This document shows positions 25,511 to 32,371 of a DNA stretch of 64,000 nucleotides, in pieces. A model generated the notes under the pieces. The model searched no databases and had not been told where the DNA came from. It was given only the letters and a program-made list of their open reading frames with translations. The stretch is from NCBI RefSeq assembly GCF_900104085.1, contig NZ_FNLD01000001.1, forward strand, positions 2,053,935-2,117,934, in the 5' to 3' direction. Each line of letters opens with the position of its first letter. Positions within the stretch are counted from its first letter, which is position 1. The translations under genes and the position numbers were made by a program. This stretch comes from Pseudoxanthomonas sp. CF125. Its GTDB lineage: Bacteria > Pseudomonadota > Gammaproteobacteria > Xanthomonadales > Xanthomonadaceae.

Positions 25511-25735
25511 GTAGGTCGGGGCTACGCCCCCGACGCACGTGCACTCCACGCGTTCGGTATATCGCTCGTGTCCGGAGTCGGCCACGTAGGGCCGACCTAC
25601 CTCGTCCTACGCAGGTCGGGGCTACGCCCCCGACGCGCGTGCACTCCACGCGTTCGGTATATCGCCCGTGTCCGGAGTCGGCCACGTAGGGCCGACCTAC
25701 CTCGTCCTACGTAGGTCGGGGCTACGCCCCCGACG
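25511..25735. repeat. Tandem 100-bp repeat with internal palindromes
   Basis: Two nearly identical 100-bp units (25511-25610 and 25611-25710) and the first 25 bp of a third (25711-25735). Each unit begins GTAGGTCGGGGCTACGCCCC, itself an inverted repeat, and ends with GTAGGGCCGACCTAC followed by CTCGTCCTAC. Units differ at only a few positions. The third, truncated unit runs into the WYL-regulator gene and supplies its last codons and stop. This is not a CRISPR array: no short repeat/spacer pattern is seen. Confidence 0.85.
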
Positions 25736-26702
25736 ACCGCTCGTAGTTGCTCAGCGCCAGCTCCAACAACGACTTGGCCTGCTCGCGCAGCACCGGCGGC
25801 TCGATGATTTCCGCATCGGCGCCGTAATGCAGGATGTCCATCAGTAGTTCCCGCGACACGCTGTAGGGCACTTTCAGCTGATAGCGGCCATCGGGCAGGA
25901 ACTTGCCCTCCTGCTTGGAGTGCCATTGCTCGTCGGCCACCCAGCGCGCGGTCTTGGCGCTGAACACGATGGTGGCCCAGCCCTTGGGTTCGCCGGAGAA
26001 GATGCCGTAGCTGGAAGCCAGGTGCTGGTTGAGCTCGGCGTCGGTCAGATCGCGCGCCGCTTCGTCCAGCGCCTTGGCGTTGCTGATGCGGTCCACGGCG
26101 AAACTGCGCAGCCCGGCGCGTTCGTGGTCCCACGCATCCAGGTACCAGTTGTCGCGGTAATGGGTGATGCGCTGCGGCGAAACCGTGCGCCGCGTGCGCT
26201 CGTCGGTGGAGCGCGCCCGGTATTCGAAATTCAGCTGCTTGCGCTCCAGCACCGCCGAGGCCACGCTGCGGAAACTGGCTTCATCCAGCCGGCGTCCGCG
26301 GTGCGGGATCACCCGTACCCGCTCCACCGGCCAGTGGTCGACGCCGGCATGGTCGGCCAGCAGGCCTTCGATGCGTTTCTGCAACGGCGCCAGCGCGCCG
26401 GCCAGCACGCCACCGCCGGTGCGCATCAGCAATTGCTGGGCGGCCAGCAGCGAATAGAGTTCTTCCGAACTCAGCCACAGGCCCGGCAGTTCGAAGCGTT
26501 CGCTTTCACCGGCCTGATAGCGGAAGCCGGCTTCGCCATCGCCCTCGATCGGGGCCATCAGCGCATCGCGCAGGTAGGCCAGGTCGCGATAGGCGGTGGC
26601 GCGCGAGCAGCCCAGTTCCTCTTGCAGGCGCTTGACCGTGACCGGGTAGCGCGCGGCCTTGAGGATGCGGTGCAGGGCGGTGATGCGTTCGATCTTGTCC
26701 AT
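25722..26702 (-). CDS. HTH/WYL-domain transcriptional regulator (YafY-like)
   Basis: DNA-binding regulator of the HTH_11-WYL type. The ATG at 26702 (MDKIERITALHRILKAARYP) begins the winged helix (VKRLQEELGCSRATAYRDLAYL). The WYL domain near residues 140-220 has ITHYRDNWYLDAWDHERAGLR, in which the usual W-Y-L is represented by WYL in NWYLDAW. A C-terminal WCX extension follows. The product is 326 residues. The final residues SSGA and the stop come from the third copy of the 100-bp repeat, so the natural C-terminus may have been replaced. WYL regulators bind nucleotides or nucleic acid; the target is unknown. Confidence 0.88.
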   Translation of the reverse strand: MDKIERITALHRILKAARYPVTVKRLQEELGCSRATAYRDLAYLRDALMAPIEGDGEAGFRYQAGESERFELPGLWLSSEELYSLLAAQQLLMRTGGGVLAGALAPLQKRIEGLLADHAGVDHWPVERVRVIPHRGRRLDEASFRSVASAVLERKQLNFEYRARSTDERTRRTVSPQRITHYRDNWYLDAWDHERAGLRSFAVDRISNAKALDEAARDLTDAELNQHLASSYGIFSGEPKGWATIVFSAKTARWVADEQWHSKQEGKFLPDGRYQLKVPYSVSRELLMDILHYGADAEIIEPPVLREQAKSLLELALSNYERSSGA

Positions 26703-26780
26703 GCGCCGATTATGGCCGAGCCGTGGCCGTTTTCGCGATGAAGATGCCGTTGAAGCAAATACAGGGGACCGGCTGTTCGA

Positions 26781-26860
26781 CAGCTTGGGCCCGTGCGGTG
26801 CCGGATCCCGCTGCGCAGTCACCCGTGCGCAGCGACCCCTCAACGCGCGGACCCAAGCTG
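26781..26860. repeat. Nested palindrome between divergent WYL and lipoprotein genes
   Basis: Outer arms CAGCTTGGGCCCG (26781-26793) and CGGACCCAAGCTG (26848-26860, one mismatch) enclose a second pair GCTGCGCA / TGCGCAGC (about 26810-26833). The 336-bp gap 26703-27038 also contains a partial GCGGCGTCCCCGCCGCGAGCT motif (about 26891-26913) related to the REP-like palindromes. No gene is seen. Confidence 0.5.
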
Positions 26861-27038
26861 CCGGCGCGCTGACGGAACCCGGCCGCGCGGGAGCGGCGTC
26901 CCCGCCGCGAGCTCTCAATGGCCCAGACAGGCGCATGCAGGAGCTCGCAGCAGAATGTCACTCCCACGCTATCCTTCTGTCATCAGGTTCGCCAGCCGGA
27001 TCGATGATGTCTCCCTGCCCCCAGCCTTGGAGTCCCGC

Positions 27039-27689
27039 ATGACCTGCCGTCCACTTGCGCTTGCCTGTGTTGTCCTGGTCCTTGCAGCCTGCAAACAGTC
27101 CGCACCCGCCGAACCGGGTGCGGATGCGAACCCGACCGCCTCCAACATGGCGGCGGAGAAGGCGGCGCCCCCCAGCCTGCTGTCGAGTCCCGAAGACGAA
27201 GTAAAGGCATCGATGGACAAGTTCCTGAAAGCCAAGTCCTTCCATGCGGTGATGGTCATGGAGGGCGCGCGCGGGATGACCAATGAAATGGACTTCGTCG
27301 CCCCCGACCGCTACCGCATGAAGATGCCGGTGGGCACCCAGGTGATCGTCGGCGACACCATGTACATGCAGGCCGACGGCCGTTCGATGAAGGTGCCGCT
27401 GCCGAAAGGCACGCTGAGCCAATGGCGCGATCCGCTGAAGATCGAGGAGAACAAGGCCGGCCTGAGCGTCGAGGCGCTGGGCAGCGACAGCGTGGAAGGC
27501 CAGGCGGCGAAGAAGTATCTGGTCAGGAACACGCAGCCCGAAGCCAACGAGTTCACTTTCTGGATCGGCAGCGATGGCTTGCCCCTGCAGTTGCTGCACC
27601 AGGGACAGGCGCAGGGCAAACCCTATTCGATGACCTTGCGCTATTCGCGCTTCGATGACCCGTCGATAACCATCGATCCGCCGCAATGA
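27039..27689 (+). CDS. Hypothetical lipoprotein, LolA-like fold suspected
   Basis: Predicted lipoprotein of 216 residues. The ATG at 27039 (MTCRPLALACVVLVLAACKQ) has GGAG 6 nt upstream and a lipobox LAAC. After an Ala/Pro linker, the domain starts at SSPEDEVKASMDKFLKAKSFHAVMVME. The alternation of beta strands (MDFVAPDRYRMKMPVGTQVIVGDTMYMQADGRSMKVPL, FTFWIGSDGLPLQLLHQG) is like the LolA/LolB half-barrel and DUF4412-type proteins that handle lipids, but I cannot assign it firmly. It is transcribed divergently from the WYL regulator. Confidence 0.75.
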   Translation: MTCRPLALACVVLVLAACKQSAPAEPGADANPTASNMAAEKAAPPSLLSSPEDEVKASMDKFLKAKSFHAVMVMEGARGMTNEMDFVAPDRYRMKMPVGTQVIVGDTMYMQADGRSMKVPLPKGTLSQWRDPLKIEENKAGLSVEALGSDSVEGQAAKKYLVRNTQPEANEFTFWIGSDGLPLQLLHQGQAQGKPYSMTLRYSRFDDPSITIDPPQ

Positions 27690-27762
27690 TTTCCTAACTT
27701 GCGTTTAACGGCTTGCTCCCCGAGCCGGCTGGCAGACTCCGCGCCGGATCAGCGGAGGTCAC

Positions 27763-28383
27763 ATGCAGGGAAGCGAGCGGCAGGCAGGCGCCACGCAGGT
27801 GATCGCGTGGCTGGGAGTGATTGGGGTGCATGCGTGTCTGTTGTGGCTGCTGACACGGCAGGAGCCAGGCACGGCCAACTTCGACGATGGACCGCGATTG
27901 CGTCTGGTGTTCGTGACGCCTGCGCGGCCGCTACCGCCGCCGACACTACCTCCGCGTCCTTCAGTCCCGCCGGCCCAGATCCCGCGAGGTGCACCGACAG
28001 CATCTCGCCCCCTAGTGGTCCTCACCGCTCCGGTCGCACAGACCAGCGAACCGGTGGTTCCTGCAGCCGACCAGTTGCAGGAGCAAGCCCGGGATTGGGC
28101 GGCCCGGCAGGCTCCACCGGCCTTCGCCGCCGACCCGTTCGGCAGCCGGCACGCACAGCTGCCCGGCGGAGACGGCCGCGGAAGATTCCGGATGAAGGAA
28201 CCGCTGAGCCCGCAAAAGATCCTGCAGAAGATCGGAAGCATGGCCGGCGGCCCCGGCTACAGCCAATCGCCTTGTCCACGCATCGCTTCGAATCTTTCCG
28301 GCCTGCTGACCGCCACTTCCGAACACGAGCGCGAACTGCTGGACGAGGAATTGCGGCGTGATCGGGAATACTGCCGACCCTGA
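27763..28383 (+). CDS. Hypothetical proline-rich membrane-anchored protein
   Basis: Unrecognised 206-residue protein with GGAGG 4 nt before its ATG. The N-terminal membrane segment VIAWLGVIGVHACLLWLL (about residues 13-30) resembles the anchor of TonB-like proteins. It is followed by a proline-rich stretch (RPLPPPTLPPRPSVPPAQIP), but there is no TonB C-terminal domain. The end is a charged region with KILQKIGSMAGGPGYSQSPC and ELLDEELRRDREYC, whose two cysteines may pair in the periplasm. It follows the LolA-like lipoprotein by 73 nt in the same direction. Confidence 0.7.
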   Translation: MQGSERQAGATQVIAWLGVIGVHACLLWLLTRQEPGTANFDDGPRLRLVFVTPARPLPPPTLPPRPSVPPAQIPRGAPTASRPLVVLTAPVAQTSEPVVPAADQLQEQARDWAARQAPPAFAADPFGSRHAQLPGGDGRGRFRMKEPLSPQKILQKIGSMAGGPGYSQSPCPRIASNLSGLLTATSEHERELLDEELRRDREYCRP

Positions 28384-28440
28384 ACGAAAACTTGCCGGCC
28401 AGGCGGGAAAAGTGAGAGTGAACAAACACTTGCACTGAAA

Positions 28441-28468
28441 TTGTCAGATTGACGCGATACCATGTAAC
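28441..28468 (+). promoter_or_regulatory. Candidate sigma70-type promoter of the DUF481 gene
   Basis: TTGTCA (28441-28446) and TGTAAC (28463-28468) with a 16-bp spacer, about 50 nt before the DUF481 start, in a relatively A/T-rich 133-bp intergenic stretch. The match is five of six at -35 and four of six at -10. Predicted by eye only. Confidence 0.35.
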
Positions 28469-28516
28469 CGTTTTCAGACCCTGTCCCTGTTATCGCTCAC
28501 TTCCCAGGCCACCTAC

Positions 28517-29320
28517 ATGTACCATCACCCGCTGCTTTTCCCCACCCTCCTCCTGGCCATGACCGCGCCTGCGGCCTGGGCCAATGACAAAGCCTGCCCC
28601 TGCGACGGGGAGGACAGCGGCAAGACCGAAGAAGTCTCGCACTGGACCGGCGGCGGCGAACTGGGCTTCGCCTCGGCCCGCGGCAACAGCATCAACGAAA
28701 GCCTCAACGGCCGCTTCAATCTGCAGTACACGCAGGACGACTGGATCCACAGCATGGATCTGTTCGGCTTGCGCGCCCGCGCCGAATATCGGGTGGAGGA
28801 CGAAAACGGCGGCATCACACGCCAGGCCAAGACCACCGCCAACCGCTACACGGTGGGCATCAACAGCGCGTTGAAGCTGGGCGAGCATCGCCAGTTCACT
28901 ACCGCCGTGCGTGCGGAACAGGACGACTTCGCCACCTACGACCGGCTGCAGACCGCCAGCATCGGTTACGGCACGCGCATGATGGACGGCGAGCGCACCA
29001 AGCTGGACGTGCAGGTGGGTCCGGGTTTCAGGCGCGCGCACAACGCCGAAGACGACGTTACCGAGACCGGGGTGATCGGCCGCGGCTTCGTAGGGCTGAA
29101 GTTCGACCTGACCGACAACACCGAACTGTCCAACAATCTGCTGGTCGAGTCGGGCAGCCACAACACCTACGCACAGAACGACCTCGGCGTTTCGGTGGCG
29201 ATGAATTCGCACCTGGCGCTGAAGGCCGGGTTGCAGGCGCGCCGCAACAGCGAAGTCGAAGCCGACCGCAAGAAGACCGACACGCTGACCACCATGAACG
29301 TGGTGTACCGCTTCAAGTAG
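28517..29320 (+). CDS. DUF481 outer-membrane beta-barrel protein (YdiY-like)
   Basis: Predicted outer-membrane barrel of the DUF481 family, whose E. coli member YdiY is acid- or salt-induced; the function is unclear. The signal peptide (LLFPTLLLAMTAPAAWAND) ends after AWA. A short Cys pair (CPCDGED) follows. The rest consists of alternating amphipathic strands such as HWTGGGELGFASARGNS, the family hallmark. The protein ends TTMNVVYRFK, close to the usual aromatic barrel end. The product is 267 residues. It is convergent with hemC across a GTAG-type palindrome. Confidence 0.9.
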   Translation: MYHHPLLFPTLLLAMTAPAAWANDKACPCDGEDSGKTEEVSHWTGGGELGFASARGNSINESLNGRFNLQYTQDDWIHSMDLFGLRARAEYRVEDENGGITRQAKTTANRYTVGINSALKLGEHRQFTTAVRAEQDDFATYDRLQTASIGYGTRMMDGERTKLDVQVGPGFRRAHNAEDDVTETGVIGRGFVGLKFDLTDNTELSNNLLVESGSHNTYAQNDLGVSVAMNSHLALKAGLQARRNSEVEADRKKTDTLTTMNVVYRFK

Positions 29321-29335
29321 GCGGTCGCGCACTCG

Positions 29336-29479
29336 GTAGGAGCTGCGTAAGCTGCGACCGTAACAGCCGGACCGACTCGAAGGGTCGTAGAGGCCGATCC
29401 GGGCCAGCAATGGTTTTCCGGATCGTGTTCGATTTCGCTATCCCGGCATTAGTCAGGTCGCAGCTTACGCAGCTCCTAC
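29336..29479. repeat. GTAG-type palindrome with long spacer
   Basis: Arms GTAGGAGCTGCGTAAGCTGC (29336-29355) and GCAGCTTACGCAGCTCCTAC (29460-29479) are perfectly complementary, but the spacer is about 95 bp, longer than in the other copies. It lies between convergent DUF481 and hemC genes. Confidence 0.75.
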
Positions 29480-29496
29480 ACGACCGACGTGGGCCG

Positions 29497-30402
29497 CTAG
29501 AGAAACTCACCGGCGCCCCGCGCCAGCAGCTCCCGGGCCACGGCCTGTCCCAGCGCTTCCGGCGCGTCGCTCGCCGCTTCGTCCTGCGCCCGCGCCATGC
29601 GCCCGTCGCTAGCAGAGCCGACCAGTCCACTCAAATGCAGGCGGTCGCCGTGCAATTGCGCATAGGCCGCCACCGGCACGTGGCAGCTTCCATGCAGCGC
29701 CCGGTTCATCGCCCGCTCGGCTTCCACGCAGGTCCGGGTAGGCGCGTGATCCAGCGCCGAAAGCATTTCCTGCATCCGCGCATCGCCGGCGCGGCATTCG
29801 ATCGCTATCGCCCCCTGCGCCGGCGCCGGCAACCAATCCGGCGCGGCCAGGCGCACGCCGATGCGGTCGTGGAAACCCAGCCGCTGCAGACCCGCGCAGG
29901 CCAGCACGATGGCGTCGTAGTCGCCCGCGTCCAGCTTGGCCAGGCGCGTATTGACGTTGCCGCGCAGATCCAGCAACTGCAGGTCGTGCCTGCGCGCGCG
30001 CAGTTGCGCCTGCCGCCGCAGCGAGGACGTGCCGACGCGCGCGCCCTGCGGCAGGGCATCCAGCGAAGCGTGAAGATTGCTGATAAAGGCATCGGCGGGG
30101 TCGGCGCGTTCCAGGATCGCCGACAAGGCGAACGGCGCATCCAGCTCCATCGGCACGTCCTTGAGCGAATGCACCGCGCAGTCGGCCTCGCCCCTCAGCA
30201 TGGCCAGCTCCAATTCTTTCAGGAACAGGCCCTTGCCGCCGATCGCGGCCAGCGAACGATCCAGCACGTCGTCGCCGCGGGTGCTCATCGGCACCAGGCT
30301 CACTTCGATTCCGGGGTGCGCCGCGCGCAGCAGCGTGGCCACGTGTTCGGTCTGCCAGAGGGCCAGCGGGCTCTTGCGGGTGGCGATGCGGATCTGCTTC
30401 AT
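29497..30402 (-). CDS. hemC: Hydroxymethylbilane synthase (porphobilinogen deaminase)
   Basis: Cytoplasmic enzyme that polymerises four porphobilinogens into hydroxymethylbilane in heme synthesis. I start it at the ATG at 30402 ([20 protein letters not shown]), giving 301 residues. The Arg-rich binding sites ([15 protein letters not shown]) and the dipyrromethane cofactor cysteine in [19 protein letters not shown] are present. The final [18 protein letters not shown] is normal. The algR-type response regulator lies upstream on the same strand, as in Pseudomonas, but two dispersed palindromes sit between them. hemD is not adjacent: the next gene, DUF481, is convergent. Confidence 0.96.
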   Translation of the reverse strand: MKQIRIATRKSPLALWQTEHVATLLRAAHPGIEVSLVPMSTRGDDVLDRSLAAIGGKGLFLKELELAMLRGEADCAVHSLKDVPMELDAPFALSAILERADPADAFISNLHASLDALPQGARVGTSSLRRQAQLRARRHDLQLLDLRGNVNTRLAKLDAGDYDAIVLACAGLQRLGFHDRIGVRLAAPDWLPAPAQGAIAIECRAGDARMQEMLSALDHAPTRTCVEAERAMNRALHGSCHVPVAAYAQLHGDRLHLSGLVGSASDGRMARAQDEAASDAPEALGQAVARELLARGAGEFL

Positions 30403-30480
30403 GCGGTCATTATGAAGCCGGTGCGGGGAGCTGGATAGGCGGCTCAATGTCCCGTTTCAGTTCCGATATCCGCTTCTATA

Positions 30481-30590
30481 TCCCGTTCGTGGTGAGCTTG
30501 TCGAACCACGCTTTTCGCAGGATGCGCTAGTGCCGCGATCTGGGAGATGCCCGCCAAGAGCGTGGTTCGACAGACTCACCACGAACGGGA
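30481..30590. repeat. Dispersed palindrome, TCCCGTTCGTGGTGAG type
   Basis: Arms TCCCGTTCGTGGTGAGCTTG / CAGACTCACCACGAACGGGA, continuing as TCGAACCACGCT / AGCGTGGTTCGA, around a 48-bp centre. It is a widespread intergenic repeat type in proteobacteria (recognised from memory). It occupies part of the 330-bp algR-hemC gap. Confidence 0.75.
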
Positions 30591-30634
30591 TTTCATAGTC
30601 GTGTACTTTTCTAGGAGCCTCCGAACAACTCGAA

Positions 30635-30708
30635 TGTCATCCCGAGCGTAGCGAGGGATCTGCTGTTTTGCGTCGGAAAACAGATCCCTCGCTACGCTCG
30701 GGATGACA
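30635..30708. repeat. Dispersed palindrome, TGTCATCCCGAGCG type
   Basis: Perfect arms TGTCATCCCGAGCGTAGCGA / TCGCTACGCTCGGGATGACA, extended by GGGATCTG / CAGATCCC around a short loop. It lies 25 nt downstream of the algR stop, so a terminator role for algR is possible. Nothing else is seen in the gap. Confidence 0.75.
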
Positions 30709-30732
30709 GGACAAGGGTTGTTCCGACCTTCG

Positions 30733-31464
30733 CTAAAGGTTCTTGACTGTATCCCGCAACCCCGCCACGCAGCGGCGGCTGACCTCGAGCGGCTCTTTGC
30801 CGTGGCGCAGGACGGCTTGCACGCGGCCATCGCCGATGCGCTTGAGTTCGGTGATTTCATGCCGGGCCACCAGGCAGTTGCGGTGGATGCGCACGAAGCG
30901 TCCGTTGAATTCGTCCTCCAGCGAACGCAGCGATTCCTCGATCAGATCCTCGCCGCGCGCGTGGTGGACCACCACGTATTTCTCTTCGGCCTGCAGGTAG
31001 TGCACGTCTTCCACCGGAATCAGGCGCAGGCTGCCGCGCATGCGCGCACACAGATGCGTGCGCGGGATGCGGCCCGGTTGCGCCGGCGCCTGGGTTTCGC
31101 GGCCGGCGATGAAGGTGCGGGCACGTTCCAGCGCCACGGCAAGCCGTTCGGCACGCACCGGCTTCATCAGGTAATCGATGGCCGCGGCATCGAACGCCGA
31201 CAGCGCGTGCTCGTCGTAAGCCGTGCAGAACACCACCGCCGGCCGCGGATCGAAGGCGGTGAGGTGGCGGGCCGCTTCCAGCCCATCGACGCCGGGCATG
31301 GCGATGTCCAGCAGTACCAGGTCGGGCCGGAATTCGGCGCAGGCTTGCAAAGCGCTCAACCCGTTATCGGCCTCGGCCACGACTTCCACGCCGGCGTGCT
31401 CGGCCAGCAGCGCGCGCAGGCGCTCGCGGGCCAGGGGTTCGTCGTCGGCGATAACCACCTTCAC
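30733..31464 (-). CDS. algR: LytTR response regulator, AlgR-like
   Basis: Two-component response regulator: receiver domain plus LytTR DNA-binding domain. I choose a GTG start at 31464 (VKVVIADDEPLARERL) with AGGA about 10 nt upstream; the frame extends further but without similarity. The receiver shows the acidic pair ADDEP, phospho-acceptor Asp in LVLLDIAMPGVDGLE near residue 54, Thr in FCTAYDEH and Lys in YLMKPV. LytTR motifs include YLQAEEKYVVVH, RIHRNCLVARH and EVSRRCVAGLRDTV. The product is 243 residues. The algR-hemC order supports AlgR orthology (regulation of pili, exopolysaccharide), but no sensor kinase gene is adjacent. Confidence 0.87.
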   Translation of the reverse strand: MKVVIADDEPLARERLRALLAEHAGVEVVAEADNGLSALQACAEFRPDLVLLDIAMPGVDGLEAARHLTAFDPRPAVVFCTAYDEHALSAFDAAAIDYLMKPVRAERLAVALERARTFIAGRETQAPAQPGRIPRTHLCARMRGSLRLIPVEDVHYLQAEEKYVVVHHARGEDLIEESLRSLEDEFNGRFVRIHRNCLVARHEITELKRIGDGRVQAVLRHGKEPLEVSRRCVAGLRDTVKNL

Positions 31465-31566
31465 GGTGCCTGCTTCCTCGGTTCTGCGGAGATCGGTTCT
31501 GCGAAGAGACGCGAGTCCATGGTAGCGACCGTTCCGGCCAGCGTCACCCTGCGACGCGGCGCACAC

Positions 31567-32262
31567 TTAGGCGTGGGCGAATCGCCGCGCCATCCAGTCG
31601 CCCAGGGCGGCTATTTCCTCGGCGCAGACCTGGTGCGCCATCGGGTAGCGGTGCCATTCCACCGCGAAACCGAACGATTGCAGCAGCTGCGCGCTGCGTT
31701 CGGCGTGCACCAGCGGAATCACCGGATCGGCCGCGCCATGGGCCATGAAGACCGGCTGGGTTGCCGCGCCTTCGCTTAGCGATGCTTTCAGGGATTCCGC
31801 CGCGGCCTCGGCGCCGGGCAGATAGGTCGACAGGGCGATCAGCCCTCCCAGCGGGGTTTTCCGCCGCAGGCCCGCCGTCAGCGCGATGGCGCCGCCCTGG
31901 GAAAAGCCGGCCAGCAGGATCCGTTGCGGTTCGATGCCGCGCGCGTGTTCGCGGTCTATCAATGCGCCGGTCTGCAGCACGGACTGGTCGACGCCCTCGC
32001 TGTCGGCGCGGGTGGGGAAGTCCATGCCGACGATGTCGTACCACGCGCGCATGCGCACGCCGTTGTTGATGGTGACCGCGCGTACCGGCGCGTGCGGGAA
32101 GACGAAGCGCAGGGACGGCCAGCCCTCACGCACCAGTTCGGGCACCAGCGGCGCGAAGTCGTGGCCGTCGGCGCCCAGGCCGTGCAGCCAGATGACCGAC
32201 CATTGCGGCGACGGGCCGGTTTCCTGTTCTACGGTTTCGAGCAGATCGATGGCGTTGTCCAT
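31567..32262 (-). CDS. Carboxylesterase/phospholipase-type alpha/beta hydrolase
   Basis: Cytoplasmic alpha/beta hydrolase of the carboxylesterase 2/acyl-protein thioesterase-like family. The 231 residues show IWLHGLGADGHDFAPLVPEL (oxyanion region), FVFPHAPVRAVTINNG, the MRAWYDI segment, nucleophile elbow LAGFSQGGAIAL (Ser near residue 118), Asp in HGAADPVIPL and His in YPMAHQVC. The layout matches Pseudomonas EstB-type carboxylesterases. No signal peptide. It is upstream of algR by about 100 nt on the same strand. Confidence 0.92.
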   Translation of the reverse strand: MDNAIDLLETVEQETGPSPQWSVIWLHGLGADGHDFAPLVPELVREGWPSLRFVFPHAPVRAVTINNGVRMRAWYDIVGMDFPTRADSEGVDQSVLQTGALIDREHARGIEPQRILLAGFSQGGAIALTAGLRRKTPLGGLIALSTYLPGAEAAAESLKASLSEGAATQPVFMAHGAADPVIPLVHAERSAQLLQSFGFAVEWHRYPMAHQVCAEEIAALGDWMARRFAHA

Positions 32263-32371
32263 GGCTCATTGTGGACGACCCGGCTGCCGCTTACAAAGCC
32301 GCCATTGAAGGAAGGCGCAACGAAAGACCCCGGCCTGAGCCGGGGTCTGGGGCACCAATCGCTCCGATGGG

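Noticed and set aside
25511..25735. CRISPR array
   Set aside because: The repeat unit is 100 bp with no unique spacers and there are only two full copies; no cas genes are present.
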